Notes under the pieces: generated by a model
What the model was told of the DNA's origin: nothing
Seen by the model: only the letters and a program-made list of their open reading frames with translations
Databases searched by the model: none
From: Fonsecaea monophora
Taxonomy: Eukaryota; Ascomycota; Eurotiomycetes; Chaetothyriales; Herpotrichiellaceae
Direction of reading: 5' to 3'
Length of the DNA stretch: 64,000 nucleotides
Assembly: GCF_001642475.1 (NCBI RefSeq)
Contig: NW_019174033.1
Location: 50,376 to 114,375 of the forward strand
In this document: in pieces, positions 23,151-35,108 of the stretch
Numbering within the stretch: position 1 is the stretch's first letter
Layout: each line of letters opens with the position of its first letter
Position numbers and translations under genes: made by a program

Positions 23151-25639
23151 ATGCAGGCGACACGTGAGAATCCCAAGTATCGATTGGGTCGTGCTCGTAC
23201 AGCTTGTTTGACCTGTCGGGCACGAAAAGTTCGATGTGACGCTACGCAGAAAGGTGTCCCTTGCACTAATTGTAGGCTGGACTACATCAGCTGTATCATG
23301 CGGTCAAGATCAAAAAAGATGTGAGTGTGGGCTGGCGGACAAAGGGGCCTCCTTTGTGCAGTCTTCAACACCATAACTGACCTGGGTTACGTGTTACAGA
23401 GACCCTTGTCAACCGAGAACGGACCCTTCCACTTGCGCCATGACCTTTGCGTGCGTTGAGCCGCAAAAGGTGTCCAGGCCAAAACAGAGAAGAGCCTCAG
23501 GATCGAGTCGCCACAGTTCAGACTGCGAGACACGAGGAGCACTACAAACTTCGCGATCGAGGCCTGCATCTACCTTCTCTTACCCCAGTCCTAGACCTTC
23601 ATACGACACTGCAAAGACTGAGTGCACAGCGCCTGGGCGGTGTGCAGATCTGACACTCTGCGGAACGGATGTCATGTACTCTTATTATCCGTTCCTTTCC
23701 GCAGACGCAGTCCACCAGCTCTTGTTGCAAGATTTACAATACCTGGAGAAACTGGGATGCTACCGAGTACCTGCAAGAGCTTCAGTGGACGAGTTTGTCA
23801 AGGCGTATTTTCGTTACATTCATCCTCAGCTGCCCATTTTAGACGAAGGTGAATTTTGGAGGGCCTACACCGAGACTTCGTCAGCGCCGACAAGGACAAT
23901 CTCCATATTTGTCTTCCAAGCGATGTTATTTGCAGCTTGCAGTGTGAGTGCGTATCAGCTCCAAGCGGCCGACTCAGGCTCATGTTACAGTTTGTTCCAT
24001 TCTCCATACTTGAACGACTCGGCTTCCCCAACTTTCGCACAGCTCGTGCCGCTTTCTACCGTCGAGCCAAGGTACGTGACACCCGACCCACAGCTGTGTC
24101 TATTTGACTCAAGGGTATCTCTCTAGGCTCTCTTCCACGTCGACTCATACAGAAGTAACCTGTGTAGCGCACAAGGCGCTTTGCTTCTTACATACTACGT
24201 CTCAGCTCCGGATTCTCAGGCGAACACTCAATGGCTGAGCAGCGCCATAAGTCTAGCTAGAACAATCAACGCACATCGACAACACCTCCTCGGGGAAGCT
24301 TCTGTCCAGCGTCGGAGTGTACTACAGCGGCTCTGGTGTTGTTGCCTGGTCCGAGACCGGATTCTGGCGCTAGCACTACGAAGGCCATTGCAGATCGGAG
24401 CAGAGAAGGAAATTATTGCTGGAGACGGAGCCAGGATCCTTCGTGCTGAAACGGCTCAGTCGATTGTCTATGACTTCCCCACCAAGCTGGCTTTGGCGAC
24501 TTCATTCTCTGCACTTTGCAAACTGGCCAACTTATCGAGTCAGGTTCTTTGCATCTTGTCATTGGATCCATCGAGCCCAGGCTCCGAGGAGCCGACGACG
24601 ATTACTGAGAGGGTGCAGGATTGTGCAGAAGACCTCGATCACTGGTTTGCCGAAAATTTGGCAAGATACCGCGTCAATAGCCTCGCGGATAAATTTCTCA
24701 CCCTGCAAAACAATGTCATCTCCATCTACTATCAGTAAGCTGCATCTTTTCGTTTCTCGGGGGTGTCTAATGTCAAAACACAGTTCGACCAAGATAGCAC
24801 TCTGGAATCACGCAAGTTATGTTGCAATCACGAAAGGATGTCCTTTACATGTGGAGGCTTCAGCGGGCTGGAGAGAAGTCGAAACTGCCATCCACGGCAT
24901 TGATACGAGTCTGCAGCGAATCGCTGATCAGGACATGCTGTCATTCATGCCCATTTCCATGTCAGTCATGCGGTATGCAAAAAAGAAAGTCTCACATCGG
25001 CTAATGAGTCAGTCCAGTATTGCCCATATCGCCATACCTGTACTCCGACATATCTTGAATATCAAGCTGCGTCAGTGGGAACAATCAGCCACCACTCGCA
25101 GGCGCCTAGAAGTCTATCTCGCTGCTCTGAATGCACTCAAAGAAAAATATGAAGGAGTCGACCAAGTCCTCGACTACATTCGTCGGATCGTCACCTGCTT
25201 GGATGCGCGCAAAATGCCGCCTCCTTCCTCTCGGGACGTTATATTGCCCGAAAAGTGTCCTCCATCGAACAACAACGATGGCGTAGAAAGCCTCGTCGGC
25301 TCGCCCCAGGTTTTCCTGAGGTCGATTGTCGTTATCCAGATTGCGCTATCACAAGGCAAATACCCCGAAGAGCACGAATTGCCTGTGCTGCCGGTCTCTT
25401 CTCCTGCGGGAAGCAGCACTCAGAGTATGTGTAGCTGTCAGTCGAATGAGAGCTGTGAGCTGCCTGAGTTGGGAGACACCTTCGACGGTCTGCTAGACAC
25501 GACGTTCATTACTGGTGCGCTCGAATTAATACAAACAGAAGATGCCTACGTGGATGATGCCATGGTAACGGGGCAGCCCAACTCGTTCACGAGTGAGGTA
25601 GACTTCAACGAGTTTATCGACCTTCATGACAGCACTTGA
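23151..25639 (+). CDS. Zn2Cys6 transcription factor (Fungal_trans), copy 2
   Basis: Spliced product of 733 aa. Exons: 23151-23320, 23400-23943, 23991-24071, 24127-24734, 24784-24960, 25018-25639, all with GT...AG introns of 47-79 bp. The ATG at 23,151 is the first in frame with the zinc cluster, whose six cysteines are at residues 19, 22, 29, 38, 41 and 48. The Fungal_trans domain follows (YPFLSADAVHQ, then YIHPQLPILDEGEFWRAY, then LWCCCLVRDRILALALRRP). It shares intron positions and exon lengths (81 bp, 177 bp) with the 850-aa gene on the other side of the 1.3-kb spacer, differing mainly in a shorter N-terminal linker and C terminus. Likely nuclear regulator; targets unknown. Confidence 0.85.
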
Positions 25640-26596
25640 TCTCCAGCTCTACCATATATGAATGAGCCGCTGGAAATTTGGGTGCCCAGTTATTAGTTGT
25701 CTCAGATAGATCAGACTGCGGTTATGAGGTACTAGCGCACTGATTGACGAGCTAGCGCTCGTGGACCAATTAAAAAGTTAGGCTAACTTTTCTCAAAAAC
25801 GAGTCTGAGCACCGAAACGGAAAAACCCCTGTTCTTAGCGTTTATAGCGTCATTTCCACACCAAAAATGAAAAAATCTCTTAACTTGGGGAATTTAAACA
25901 CGATATTTCTCTACGACTAGGGTGTCTAAAGAAGCTAAGTAAGTCTTAAGTAGAAGAACTAGAATTACATTCCTAGTCTAGACTTACTATTTCTCTCTAT
26001 ACGCCGTATTCGTAGAGTATTATCGACGTAAAGTGAATGCGATGAAAGGCGATTTTTCCGTCTCTATACTTAAACCCTTCTACGAAGGACTTTGGCTCCG
26101 CAAAAGGTTAGCGTTAACGCTAATGCTACTAGTGCTACTAGTAGCACCTAAGGTAAGGGTCTGATTTATCTAAGATAAGTTATTAGTTCAGGATTGTAAC
26201 ATTAATCAGCATGAGGTATGGGTCAGTGTTATCCCCAAAAAATCACATGCAACTGAAGGGTGAATGAGCGCTACGATTGAGCGTGTCTGGTGTTTAGAGA
26301 CCCACATGTAGATAGGCAAATGTCCCAGGGAAGAGTCGGTCAGCAGTGCGTGCGCGATTATGCTATCTGTGAGACTCTGCAAGACTACCATTGTCATACG
26401 CCGACCGTCAAGATGGCTATGGGAGGCTGTGACGTACGGACACAGCAGCATAACAAAGGGCTGTGCAGGTGTATCATTGTCGTTGGTGAAGAGGATGTAT
26501 GTATGCTGTATAGCTATGTTCAACCTTGGAACGACAACGTAATGTACTTAGTTTGTCACTTGGACCAGCCTATGTCCTGGTTTTGAACACCTCTAT
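25640..26596. other. Intergenic region with a decayed repeat (about 25,757-26,185)
   Basis: The two convergent genes are separated by 957 bp. The stretch 25,757-26,185 is AT-rich and TpA-rich, unlike its neighbours. It contains a near-palindrome AAAAAGTTAGGCTAACTTTT (25,770s), an AGCGTTAACGCT palindrome (26,110s) and CTACTAGTGCTACTAGTAG. It resembles a remnant of a small DNA element with uncertain ends. No open frame. The rest (26,190-26,596) shows nothing recognisable. Confidence 0.35.
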
Positions 26597-28359
26597 CTAT
26601 AATCGGGCTTGGACGTACTGGACTTTGGACCTGTCACGGAGCTGCCTCCTCAAGATTTTGCCGGATGGGTTTTTGGGTATTTCATCAACCCATTCCACCC
26701 CCGCCGTCAGCCACTTGTAAGTTACTGCACGCTCTTTGACGTAGTCGATAATCTCCTGCTGGGTGACCTTGGCACGCGGTTGCCGCAACACGAATGCCCT
26801 GGGCCTTTCGTCGCCGTCAGCGGTTGGGATCCCGATGACTGCCACATCAGCAACCGCGGGGTGCTCTAGGATCAGAGCCTCCAGCTCAGCAGGAGGGACC
26901 TGGTTTGCCTTGACCTTGATCAGCTCTTTCATGCGGTCCACAATGTAGAAGCATCCGTCCTCATCGACATAGGCGATGTCGCCAGTCCTCAGCCAGCCCT
27001 CAGAGTCCGGTGAGAAAGCATTCCGCGTGGCAGAGGGATTGCGCCAGTAGCCTTTCATGACATTGGGACCACGACACCACAACTCGCCTGTGTGGGCGGG
27101 ACCCCGCTCGGTCACCTCGGAAAAGGATTCGTGGCCGGAAGAGCCGGTGAGGATCTTCACGATCTTGGCCTCGCAGTTCGCGTTTGGTTCTCCGACGCCA
27201 AAGGACGTGGAAGTCTTGTTTGGATCCCATCCGAGGAGGGAACAGGTCACCTCAGTCATGCCCCAGCCTTGCTTCATGTTAAATCTGCGGCCGCAGAGAT
27301 CCTCAATCGCTCGGCAGACGTCGCTTCCGAGCGGGGCGGAGCCACAGTTCATCGTCTCGATACTGCTCAGGTCGTATTTCCTGGCTGCGGGATGCTTGGT
27401 CAGGGCCACGGCAATCGGGGGCACGATAGTGAGATCGGTGATGCGGAATCTTTCCACGTTTGCCAGCATTTCGACAAAGTCGAATTTGGGCATGATGTAG
27501 ACGGGAATCTGGCGGAGGAGAGCACCTGCGATATATATCGTTTGAGCCATGGCGTGGTAGAGAGGCAAGAAGCAGAGCCATTTGGAGCGTCTGTTGAGTT
27601 CATCATAGTTCGGAGCGAGAGTGGGAAGGTGGTTATACTGTAGTGTGTTGGCAATGTAATTGTAGTGCGTGACTTCGACACCTTTGGGCACCCCGGTTGT
27701 GCCTGAGGAATAGTTGAGGGCGATGGTCTTGTGGCATTTGTCGCCCTGTTTCCAGTTAGAAATAGCACAGCGCTCTGAAAGCATGTGGGCTTTACCTCAA
27801 GCTCTTCCCACTGAAACCCCTCAGCTTCTTCTGCCGGCGCAATCAGATCAGACCAATACCTGCACCCTCTCAGGCCTGCCTGACAAGCCTTGTCACTCAA
27901 GAAAACTTTCTCGTCGTACACGTAGACTCGACTCTTGTCCAGGCCAGCCTGTTCTGCGGCTCGAATTCCCGTGTCTATAGAGATATCCGAGCAAAGAAGA
28001 TAAGTGGCTTGCGAATCTCGCAGCTGATGCGCCAGCTCTCGGGCAGTAAAAGTCGGATTTGCCCCTGTGAAGACTCCTCCGGCCATAACAATGCCCATAA
28101 ACGCAACGGGCGTAGCAAGAGTATTCCCAGAGAACACCAAGACTCGGTCTCCAGGTTCAAAACTGGCGCTTTTGAGTAGACCCAAAGCGATGCGCTGTGA
28201 CCAGAGCCGGAACGTTTGGCGAGTGAGAAAGAGCTCTTCCGGGCGTGTCGCGTCAACGTAGGCTTTCTTGTCGCTGAGATCTTTGCACGGGGAGCCGAAC
28301 AGGAAGGTCGGGAAAGAGCATTGTGGCAGTGAGATGGACCATCTCGATTTGTATGGCAT
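26597..28359 (-). CDS. Acyl-CoA ligase (4-coumarate-CoA-ligase-like), candidate mevalonyl-CoA ligase
   Basis: ANL-superfamily adenylating enzyme of 570 aa. Exons 28359-27796 and 27745-26597 (minus strand) join over a 50-bp intron with a CTAAC branch point. Motifs: YSSGTTGVPKGVEVTH (P-loop, right after the splice), GWGMTEV, WLRTGDIAYVDEDG and IPKNPSGKILRR with the catalytic A10 Lys. The C terminus ARL fits the PTS1 pattern, so peroxisomal import is predicted. In Aspergillus, SidI activates mevalonate for SidH/SidF and is usually unlinked with a PTS2-type signal. I see no clear PTS2 here, so this gene is either a co-clustered SidI analogue or another peroxisomal acyl-CoA ligase. It is divergent from the MFS gene. 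Confidence 0.85.
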
Positions 28360-28945
28360 GGTTTCTCTTTTTGACAGCCCTTTGGATGTCTGGGGCGTGA
28401 TGGGAAGGCTACCAGGAAACCTTTATGCTGCGCGAAGCTCGTTTCTCTTTGATGTGACGGTCCCTGCAGTCGCTTGGATGTGAGAGCAGTCGGAAGGTAA
28501 AATTGCTGCTCCAAGGACCGACTGAGACCGACGCAGCGTACAGAGGGATTGCACAAGCGAACGTGTTATCCTCCCGAATCCAGAACACGACACAATGTCG
28601 AAGCCGCGGCAAGGCTTCGTCTTCCCGTGGGCTCAGGAAGGTATGGCACTTAGCCTAGCAACACCATTCACCTCGGACGCTAATTCAACGCTTGTTCTAG
28701 ACCCCCCAAAGCCTCCCGGGTCAAGGAGTGCATCGTGTTAGCATCTGAGATTCTACCGGAAACAACCGAAATATACCGGACGTGGTCCGACTCACTCCCG
28801 TGGGAGCCGACTCCGGACCGCTCAGCCCCAACATACACCATTCCCCAGGTTCTTTATTTCCCCGTAATCAACTCTTACATAAATTCTGGGACACCGCCGT
28901 CTTCTCCTCCAACTGTCAAACACCCTTTTCTACCAAACAAAAGCC
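28360..28945. promoter_or_regulatory. Acyl-CoA ligase / MFS bidirectional promoter
   Basis: 586 bp between divergent start codons, containing the CGG-N7-CCG palindrome listed separately. No iron-GATA consensus was seen. The MFS start has a strong context (AAGCCATGG). Confidence 0.5.
28777..28789. promoter_or_regulatory. CGG-N7-CCG inverted repeat, Zn2Cys6-type binding site
   Basis: CGGACGTGGTCCG is a perfect 5-bp inverted repeat (CGGAC/GTCCG) around GTG. Inverted CGG triplets with fixed spacing are the usual targets of Zn2Cys6 dimers. It lies in the promoter shared by the ligase and MFS genes, next to two Zn2Cys6 genes; which protein binds it is unknown. Confidence 0.45.
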
Positions 28946-31002
28946 ATGGCGCTACAAGAGACCGAGACTACGGTCGCACAGGATCCTGTCGATTCCAAGC
29001 AATCCAGCGCAGATCATCTTGGAGTCCACGAGAAGAAAGACGCTGCGGACGACGTCCATATACACAACGAATATGCTTACAAGGGAGATGACTCCGATGG
29101 CAACGTCGCTTGGACTCTTCGTCACTCCGTGGCGGCGATTTCCTTGGGCATGCTCTATGCCGGTCAGCTCTTCCTCCGTCATTCGGCAGCATTGTTCCCT
29201 TTTGCTGACTCCCTTGTAGGGTCCCAGGTCATGCTCTACTTCGTGGGAGGATGTTTGTCCTTCATAGAAGCCGACCTTGGGGCCGAGAAAGTGGGAAGCT
29301 GGCTTCCCGTCTCGAACACGCTAGCTATTACTGCCGTATCACCGTTTGTGGGTTACTTGCAAGACCTGCTGGGCCGGCGCAATATCACTCTGGCGGGCTC
29401 TATCGTGATTATGCTGGGAATTGCTTTGATCGGCAGCGCCAACTCCTTTGGACAAGCTGTAACGGGGATGGCCCTCTCTGGCGCAGGCGCGGGCGTCTGC
29501 GAATTGACCGCTCTGGCAGGGTATGAGGGCAAGAATCTGTCAGTCATTATTCGGAACGCTGATGCCCAGCAGTTTGTCGGATATCGTCCCTGTACGTCGG
29601 CGTGGATTTGCATTGGCGCTCATGACTGCGTCAATCCTGCCATTCACGCCCTACGTTATGTATAGGTAAGGCGCCACGATACCCTTGTTTGTCTTTGTTT
29701 GCCTCCTGATGGGCCTCAGCCAGTTACTCTCCACGTACAGGACCTGGAGGTGGACGCAATGGATAGCTCTGTGAGTCTCATTGTCAATTGCCTGCGAGAT
29801 GAGACTAACTTCAACGCAGGATCTGGAACGGCGTCGTTTTCTTGGGCCTGTTGACGACATACTTCCCAAAAGCACATCCTCGCCTGGAGGGGATGTCCAA
29901 ACAACAGATCCTCAAACGCATCGACTATCTCGGAGCCATTCTGTCCGTTGTAGGCATCACTCTGTTGTAAGTGGCGCCCCTGCTACTTTCATAAGCCATG
30001 CGGTTGATTGGTATATAGCCTCGTCGCCCTCCAATCTGGCGGATATACTCATCCATGGGCAAGCGGCTACGTCCTGGCACAGCTGATTATCGGAATCTTG
30101 CTCATCATTGCCTGGGTTATCTGGGAATGGAAGTATGCACCGCATCCCATGATCCCACGCGAACTCTATCAGGGACAACGGGTGGTGGCGCTTACTTTCC
30201 TTGTTGCCTTTGTTGCTGGCTTCGATTTCTATTCTCTGATCAACTTCTTCCCGATCTCATTTTCAACTCTTTGGAGTCCGGATCCAGTTCAAGTTGGCCT
30301 GAAGGGTTTAGGCTATGGCATTTCAACCACCGCAGGTGCCGTTTTCTGGAACGCCCTACTGTCGACGAGACTGGAAGCGAAATACATCCTGCTGATGTCT
30401 TCCATTATCATGAGTAAGCTTGCCCCCTGCCGCTGCTTGCAGAACAAGAATGTCTGAGTTCCTCTCCAGCTGCTTTCATCGGCGGTCTGGTCGCTACCAC
30501 GCCAGAAACCCCCAAACTAGCAGTCGCCCTCGGCACGATCGCCAGCTTTGGCGTCGGCGGCATCCTCGTCCCCGCTGCCACCGTGGCTCTGATCGTCGTC
30601 CCGGACTCTCTTCTCGCAACCACCGCCGCCTTGTCCCTGTCGATCCGTACCGTGGGCGGTTCGATCGGCTTCACCATCTACTACAACATCTTCGTGAACA
30701 AGCTCAACACGCAGCTACCTAAACAAATTGCCAAGTACGCCATCAAAGCAGGTTTGCCGGCAGCAGATGCCACCGAGTTTGTGACAATGTTTCTGGCTGC
30801 TCCAGCCAATATTACCCAAGCGGTTGGATATACACCACAGGCATTGGCGGGCGCTACGTTGGGCGAGAGATGGGCTTATGCCGAGTCCTTGAAGTGGGTT
30901 TGGGTCACTAGCATTCCGTTCGGTGTGCTGGCCATCATTACTTGCTTCTTCATACCCAACATCAAGAAATATCAGACCAACAGGGTCGCGGTCGCTTTGT
31001 GA
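28946..31002 (+). CDS. MFS transporter, TRI12 / siderophore-iron type
   Basis: Plasma-membrane major facilitator of 579 aa. Seven exons: 28946-29162, 29220-29520, 29570-29665, 29720-29770, 29820-29966, 30019-30413, 30470-31002; six introns of 49-57 bp, all GT...AG with consistent phases. The splice model restores family-like junctions such as LTALAG-SLSDIVPVRRRG, YVMY-SQLLSTYRTWRW and SIIMTAFIGG. The N terminus is long, hydrophilic and acidic, followed by 12-14 predicted membrane segments. Features include DLLGRRN after TM2-3 (MFS motif A-like) and GAGAGVCELTALAG. This fits the DHA2/TRI12 group, which contains siderophore and toxin exporters and siderophore-iron importers. Direction and substrate cannot be read from the sequence; linkage suggests fusarinine or TAFC. 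Confidence 0.85.
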
Positions 31003-31511
31003 GGGCAAGACGTGTGATTGCTGGGAATTTAGGTGCAAGCCTCCAGGGTCAGCAATACTGCGAGCAGGGTCCGCCAGTGGACGAAAAGTCGGTTTTTAAA
31101 ATGTGAGCATATGCAAGCATTGCTTGGACTGAGGTCTGTAGCTCATGAATCAGACCTAAAAATCGTGCCCTGCCTTTGCTTGACTCGACCTTTTGATGCC
31201 CTAATGATCTCAGGTTAGTAGATAAAGCCGTAATGTGGAACTTTTGATGCTGTGCTGCTCATGCATGCCGTCGTTCCACAAAGCAGGGCAAAATGCGGCT
31301 TCCATATCTTTCGTAGGCGAAGCGGACCATCGCCAGCACAGAACGTCAACCTGTCGAGCGACCACCTCTGACTAAACGGCACAGCTTACAGCGGTACGAT
31401 TAAGCTTCTACTTAGGGCCCATCTTTCCATATACAAATATTTCTTTCTCGGCCCTTTTCGGCTAGGGGATTATCCGGTTTTACACCGCTTAGCATCCTTC
31501 CGCGGCGGACC
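31003..31511. other. Intergenic region at the edge of the repeat block
   Basis: About 500 bp downstream of the MFS gene with no gene. From about 31,390 the composition changes to TpA-rich, CpA-poor sequence, marking entry into the RIP-affected compartment. Confidence 0.5.
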
Positions 31512-31836
31512 TGTTCGAAGGACTCGGAGGATTACCTAAATAGGTAATGAATAGGCTCATTATAGGATCGAACCGATAGGTATTGACTATTCGACTATAG
31601 AAGACTTAGTGAAACTTAACTATCTAAGAGGGGAGAGGAGTGTCCTTATATAGGTAGCGAGTGGCGATAGTTAGAAGATAAAAGAAATCCATCGAATCGC
31701 TATTAGTAAGCGATGATATAAGTGGCTACGCTACCTAGTTGTCTTACCTAGCTAAGCTACCTAGCCACGTAATCAAGTCACGTGACCTAGGTACTAAGCC
31801 TAACTAGGTAAGAGGCCTAGACAGCGATATTCCACA
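31512..31836 (-). repeat. Copia 3' LTR
   Basis: 325 bp running TG...CA on the minus strand: it starts TGTGGAATATCGC beside a purine tract (AAGGGGGTG) and ends CTTCGAACA. It contains a TATATAAGG promoter-like box. The last 37 bp recur exactly next to the primer-binding site at 43,867-43,903, which identifies this as the LTR. Confidence 0.75.
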
Positions 31837-32495
31837 CACCCCCTTAAGCTAGTTCTCACCTAGTCTTGGCGAGATTCTAGCTTATTTCCGGAATATCGTT
31901 TTTCCTGACAATCCCATACTAGGCCTGTTGAAGTGGCCTGTAAAAGAAAAGGCTAGACTAGTTAAATAGTCTGAAATAGGTGGGAATCGAACCCCCCCAC
32001 CTTAGCCCCACTTAATTAGGCATATAATCGAGAGTTGCGAATAAATCTCTCAATTACCTAGAATCTTGATCTGTGGTTGACGTACCTCGAAGGTTAACTT
32101 TCCTATCTTTGGCACTATCCCCTTTGCTCAACCCTTGTTTGTGGTGGAAGACGGGCAAATGTTAGTGCTGTTAGGTAAAGTTACCTTTAGGGTATTATTG
32201 AGGGCCCTTCTATAGAAGGGAGCAGGGCGGTCCGACCTTATTCGTAAGGTGTTGTAAAGCTCCTCCTACTAGTCTTGTGTTCTATCGTAACCCACTAGTA
32301 GAGGGACGCCCTGACGGTGCCTAGGCAATAACTGTCTCCTGTTGACTTCGTCTCGACAGGGGGCCCGTTTTTTGTCTTTTTACCTGTAGGCACCTTTCCA
32401 GCCTTAATAGGCTAGTTTAGGTCTCTTAAGCCTATCCCTTCGATAAAAGCGATCCATTTGTCGGTGGGTATAGGCTTAGTTAGACCATCGGCCAG
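31837..32495 (-). other. Copia 3' non-coding region
   Basis: Lies between the RNase H end and the 3' LTR. It contains a tRNA B-box-like string (GGTTCGATTCC on the minus strand, 31983-31993) and C/T-rich stretches. A continuation of the pol frame (LADGLTKPIPTDKW-like) follows the TAG at 32,496. Confidence 0.4.
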
Positions 32496-34175
32496 TTAAG
32501 CGTCGGTAGGTACCCATAGAAGCTTAGATACCTCTTTTTGGACGCATTCGCGTACATAGTGGTATTGTATGTCGATATGCTTAGTCCTGGCGTGATATAC
32601 AGGGTTTTTCGCTAGTTCTATAGCCGAGTGGGAGTCAGTATAGACGTTTAGGCATTCTATAGTAAGACTAGGGCCTATAAGACCTTTTATCTCGCTTAGT
32701 AGTGCCTTAATGTACTGTTGCTCCTTTATAGCCTCTTTTAAGGCCATATATTCAGCTTCGCAAGAACTTAGCGCCACTGTACGCTGTAGTCTTGAGTTCC
32801 AGGATAGAGGAGTGCCTCGGAAGACGAATAGATAGCCTATTGTAGATCGTCTAGTGCCTATATCACCCCCCCAATCTGAATCTACATAGTAATCGATGCT
32901 AGTAGAGTTAGATTGATAGGCTAGGCCTAGACCTTTCGTTATCGCTAGGTATTCCCAGACCTTTTTAAGCACTTTAAAGTGTAAAGGACTAGGGTTTAAC
33001 ATATACCTAGCGAGGTAGCCTACTGGGTAGGCTAGGTCAGGTCTCGTCTTTGTCATAAGATACATAAGGGCTCCTATTTGTTGTTGGAAATCCCTTATAT
33101 CTTCTGGTTTAGCATCTCCTTCTGTAGGCTCGAATTTCAGGCCTATAGGGATAGGACTAGTTAGCCTTATCTCCTTTTTATCCTTAGGTTTATATCGATT
33201 GAGAATTTTATCGATATATTGACCTTGGGATAGAGATATAGTCCTTTTAGGCCTATTCCTAGTTATCTTGATTCCTAGGAATTCGTCAATAGCGCCTAGA
33301 TCCTTAAGTTCGATAGACTTAGATAGGTCCTTAAATAAGGTCTCTATCTTTATAGGATCTTTCGATATAACGATTATGTCGTCGATGTAGGCGATTAGGA
33401 TGATCGTTTAGTTCTCGTTCGAGTAGATAGACTAGTCTGTTCTTAATGGGAATAGGCCTAGTTGCCGTAATAGGCCTTTAAGGTGGTTTTCCCATTCTCT
33501 TCCTGACTGTTTTAGCCCATATAGAGCTTTATTTAACAGATAGACCCTATTAGGGTACTTAGGGTCTTCGTAGCCAGTAGGTTGCTTTATATAGACCTTT
33601 TCTCGTAAGGTAGCGTTTAGAAAAGCGCTTTTAACGTCCCATTGACGTATTTCAAGGTCTAGGTAGGCGCCTATAGCTAGGAGTAATTTCCAGGCTATAG
33701 GGTTAACTGTATTCGCGAACGTTTCGTTGTAGTCGATGCCCGGTGTTTGTTGAAAGCCTCTTGCTACCCATCTAGCCTTATAGATAGGGTTTCGATGGGG
33801 ATCTTTAAGTTTAAGAACCCATTTCCCATCTAGTACCTTTAGGTCTTTAGTCCTAGGTACTAAGGTCCAGGTATTCCTGGCCTTCAGGCTGTCTATCTCT
33901 TTTTGATAGGCTAGTCTCCATTTAGACGCTTCTGAAGACTTTATAGCCTCGAGATAGGTAGGGTCGGTAGTTATAAAGGCATAGTTCGCTTCGTTAGCGT
34001 AATATTCGAGTTGTTCGCTGAACGATAGGTCTTCGATAGACCTTAGGTCATCGTCTATAACTGTAGGGGTATTTTCGTCTAGTTGACCTTCTAGAGGATC
34101 GATTCGTTCGTCGTTAGTTTCGGCTAGTTGACCTTCTATAGGGTTAACTAGTTCGTTTTCGTCTGTTTCGACTAG
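32496..34175 (-). pseudogene. Copia reverse transcriptase and RNase H region
   Basis: Downstream part of the copia pol. The RT active-site motif YIDDII is read on the minus strand near 33,372-33,400, within a frame broken by nonsense codons. The RNase H part (33065-32496) is open and shows TKTRPDLAYPVGYL, DSDWGGD, SCEAEYMALKEA, YTDSHSAIELAKN and TKHIDIQYHYVRE, the standard copia RNase H signatures. Gln-to-TAG type stops punctuate the region. Confidence 0.88.
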
Positions 34176-35105
34176 TTATTCGTTTGATATAGTATCGATC
34201 TGCGCTTGTACCTTAGCTAGTTGATTAGCTAGGCGTTCGGGGGTATCTTTTATAAAGACACCTTCTAGGACGTCGACGTCTCGCGCTGTAGTAACTGTAT
34301 ACTTAGCGCTAGGCTTAGTAAGCCTATATTGATTTGATCCGTACCCTACTAGAATATAAGGACTAGCCCTAGAGTCTAGCTTTTTAAGGGTATCTCGAGG
34401 TTCCCTTTTATAAGCGATAGATCCCCAGGTCCTTATATTCGATATAGTAGGTTTTTCTTTATACCTAGCCTCGTAAGGGGTTATAAAGCCTTCTAGGCTA
34501 GAATGAGGGGTCCTATTATATAGATAGGTAGCGGCTAAAGCCGCTTCTCCCCATAACCCTTTTGGTAGGCCTGACGAGAGAAGCATTGCTCGTACCTTAT
34601 TCATAAGTGTACGGTTGAAAATCTCGCTTATTCCGTTCTGTTAAGGTGTATAAGGCGCTGAGTAAGTCGTTATGATGCCTTTTTCCTTAAATAGCGCTAG
34701 GAACTGTTCGCTTTTATATTCCTTAGCGTTGTCTGAGTGTAAACGCTTTAGTTTAGCGTTTAATTGGTTTTCCTCTTGCGCTAGGTAGTCTTTAAATTCG
34801 CTGTAGACTTGATTTCGACTAGATAATAGGCGGATAGTGGCGTATCTAGTCTTATCGTCTATAAACGAGACGAAATAGCGCTGTTTAAGAAAGGTTTCCG
34901 ACGTTATAGGCCCACAAACGTCGGAATGGACCTTTTCTAGGACTTCTTGTGCCCTAGGCATTGGAATTCGGCTTATTTTCGCTGTAGCCTTTGATTGAAT
35001 GCATATGTCGCAGTCTTTCGTCGATGTAGCCGGTTTTTCAGGTATTTCGCAGCCTATAGTGCGTTTAGGTAGTGCCTTTAAGGCTATACTACCTATATGA
35101 CCCAT
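34176..35105 (-). pseudogene. Copia integrase region
   Basis: Two adjacent frames (35105-34641 and 34604-34176) separated by an in-frame stop, not a frameshift. The zinc-binding CDICIQSK half, HSDVCGP (first catalytic Asp), LHSDNAKEY (second Asp) and QNGISE-like (Glu) mark the DDE core. It is followed by the copia-typical LWGEAALAATYLYNRTP and GYGSNQYRL segments. Confidence 0.88.
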
Positions 35106-35108
35106 TCT

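Noticed and set aside
31983..32050. tRNA gene on the minus strand (B-box GGTTCGATTCC)
   Set aside because: Only the T-arm-like part is convincing; no matching 5' acceptor strand or A-box at the right distance. It is a chance or tRNA-derived piece within the copia 3' region.
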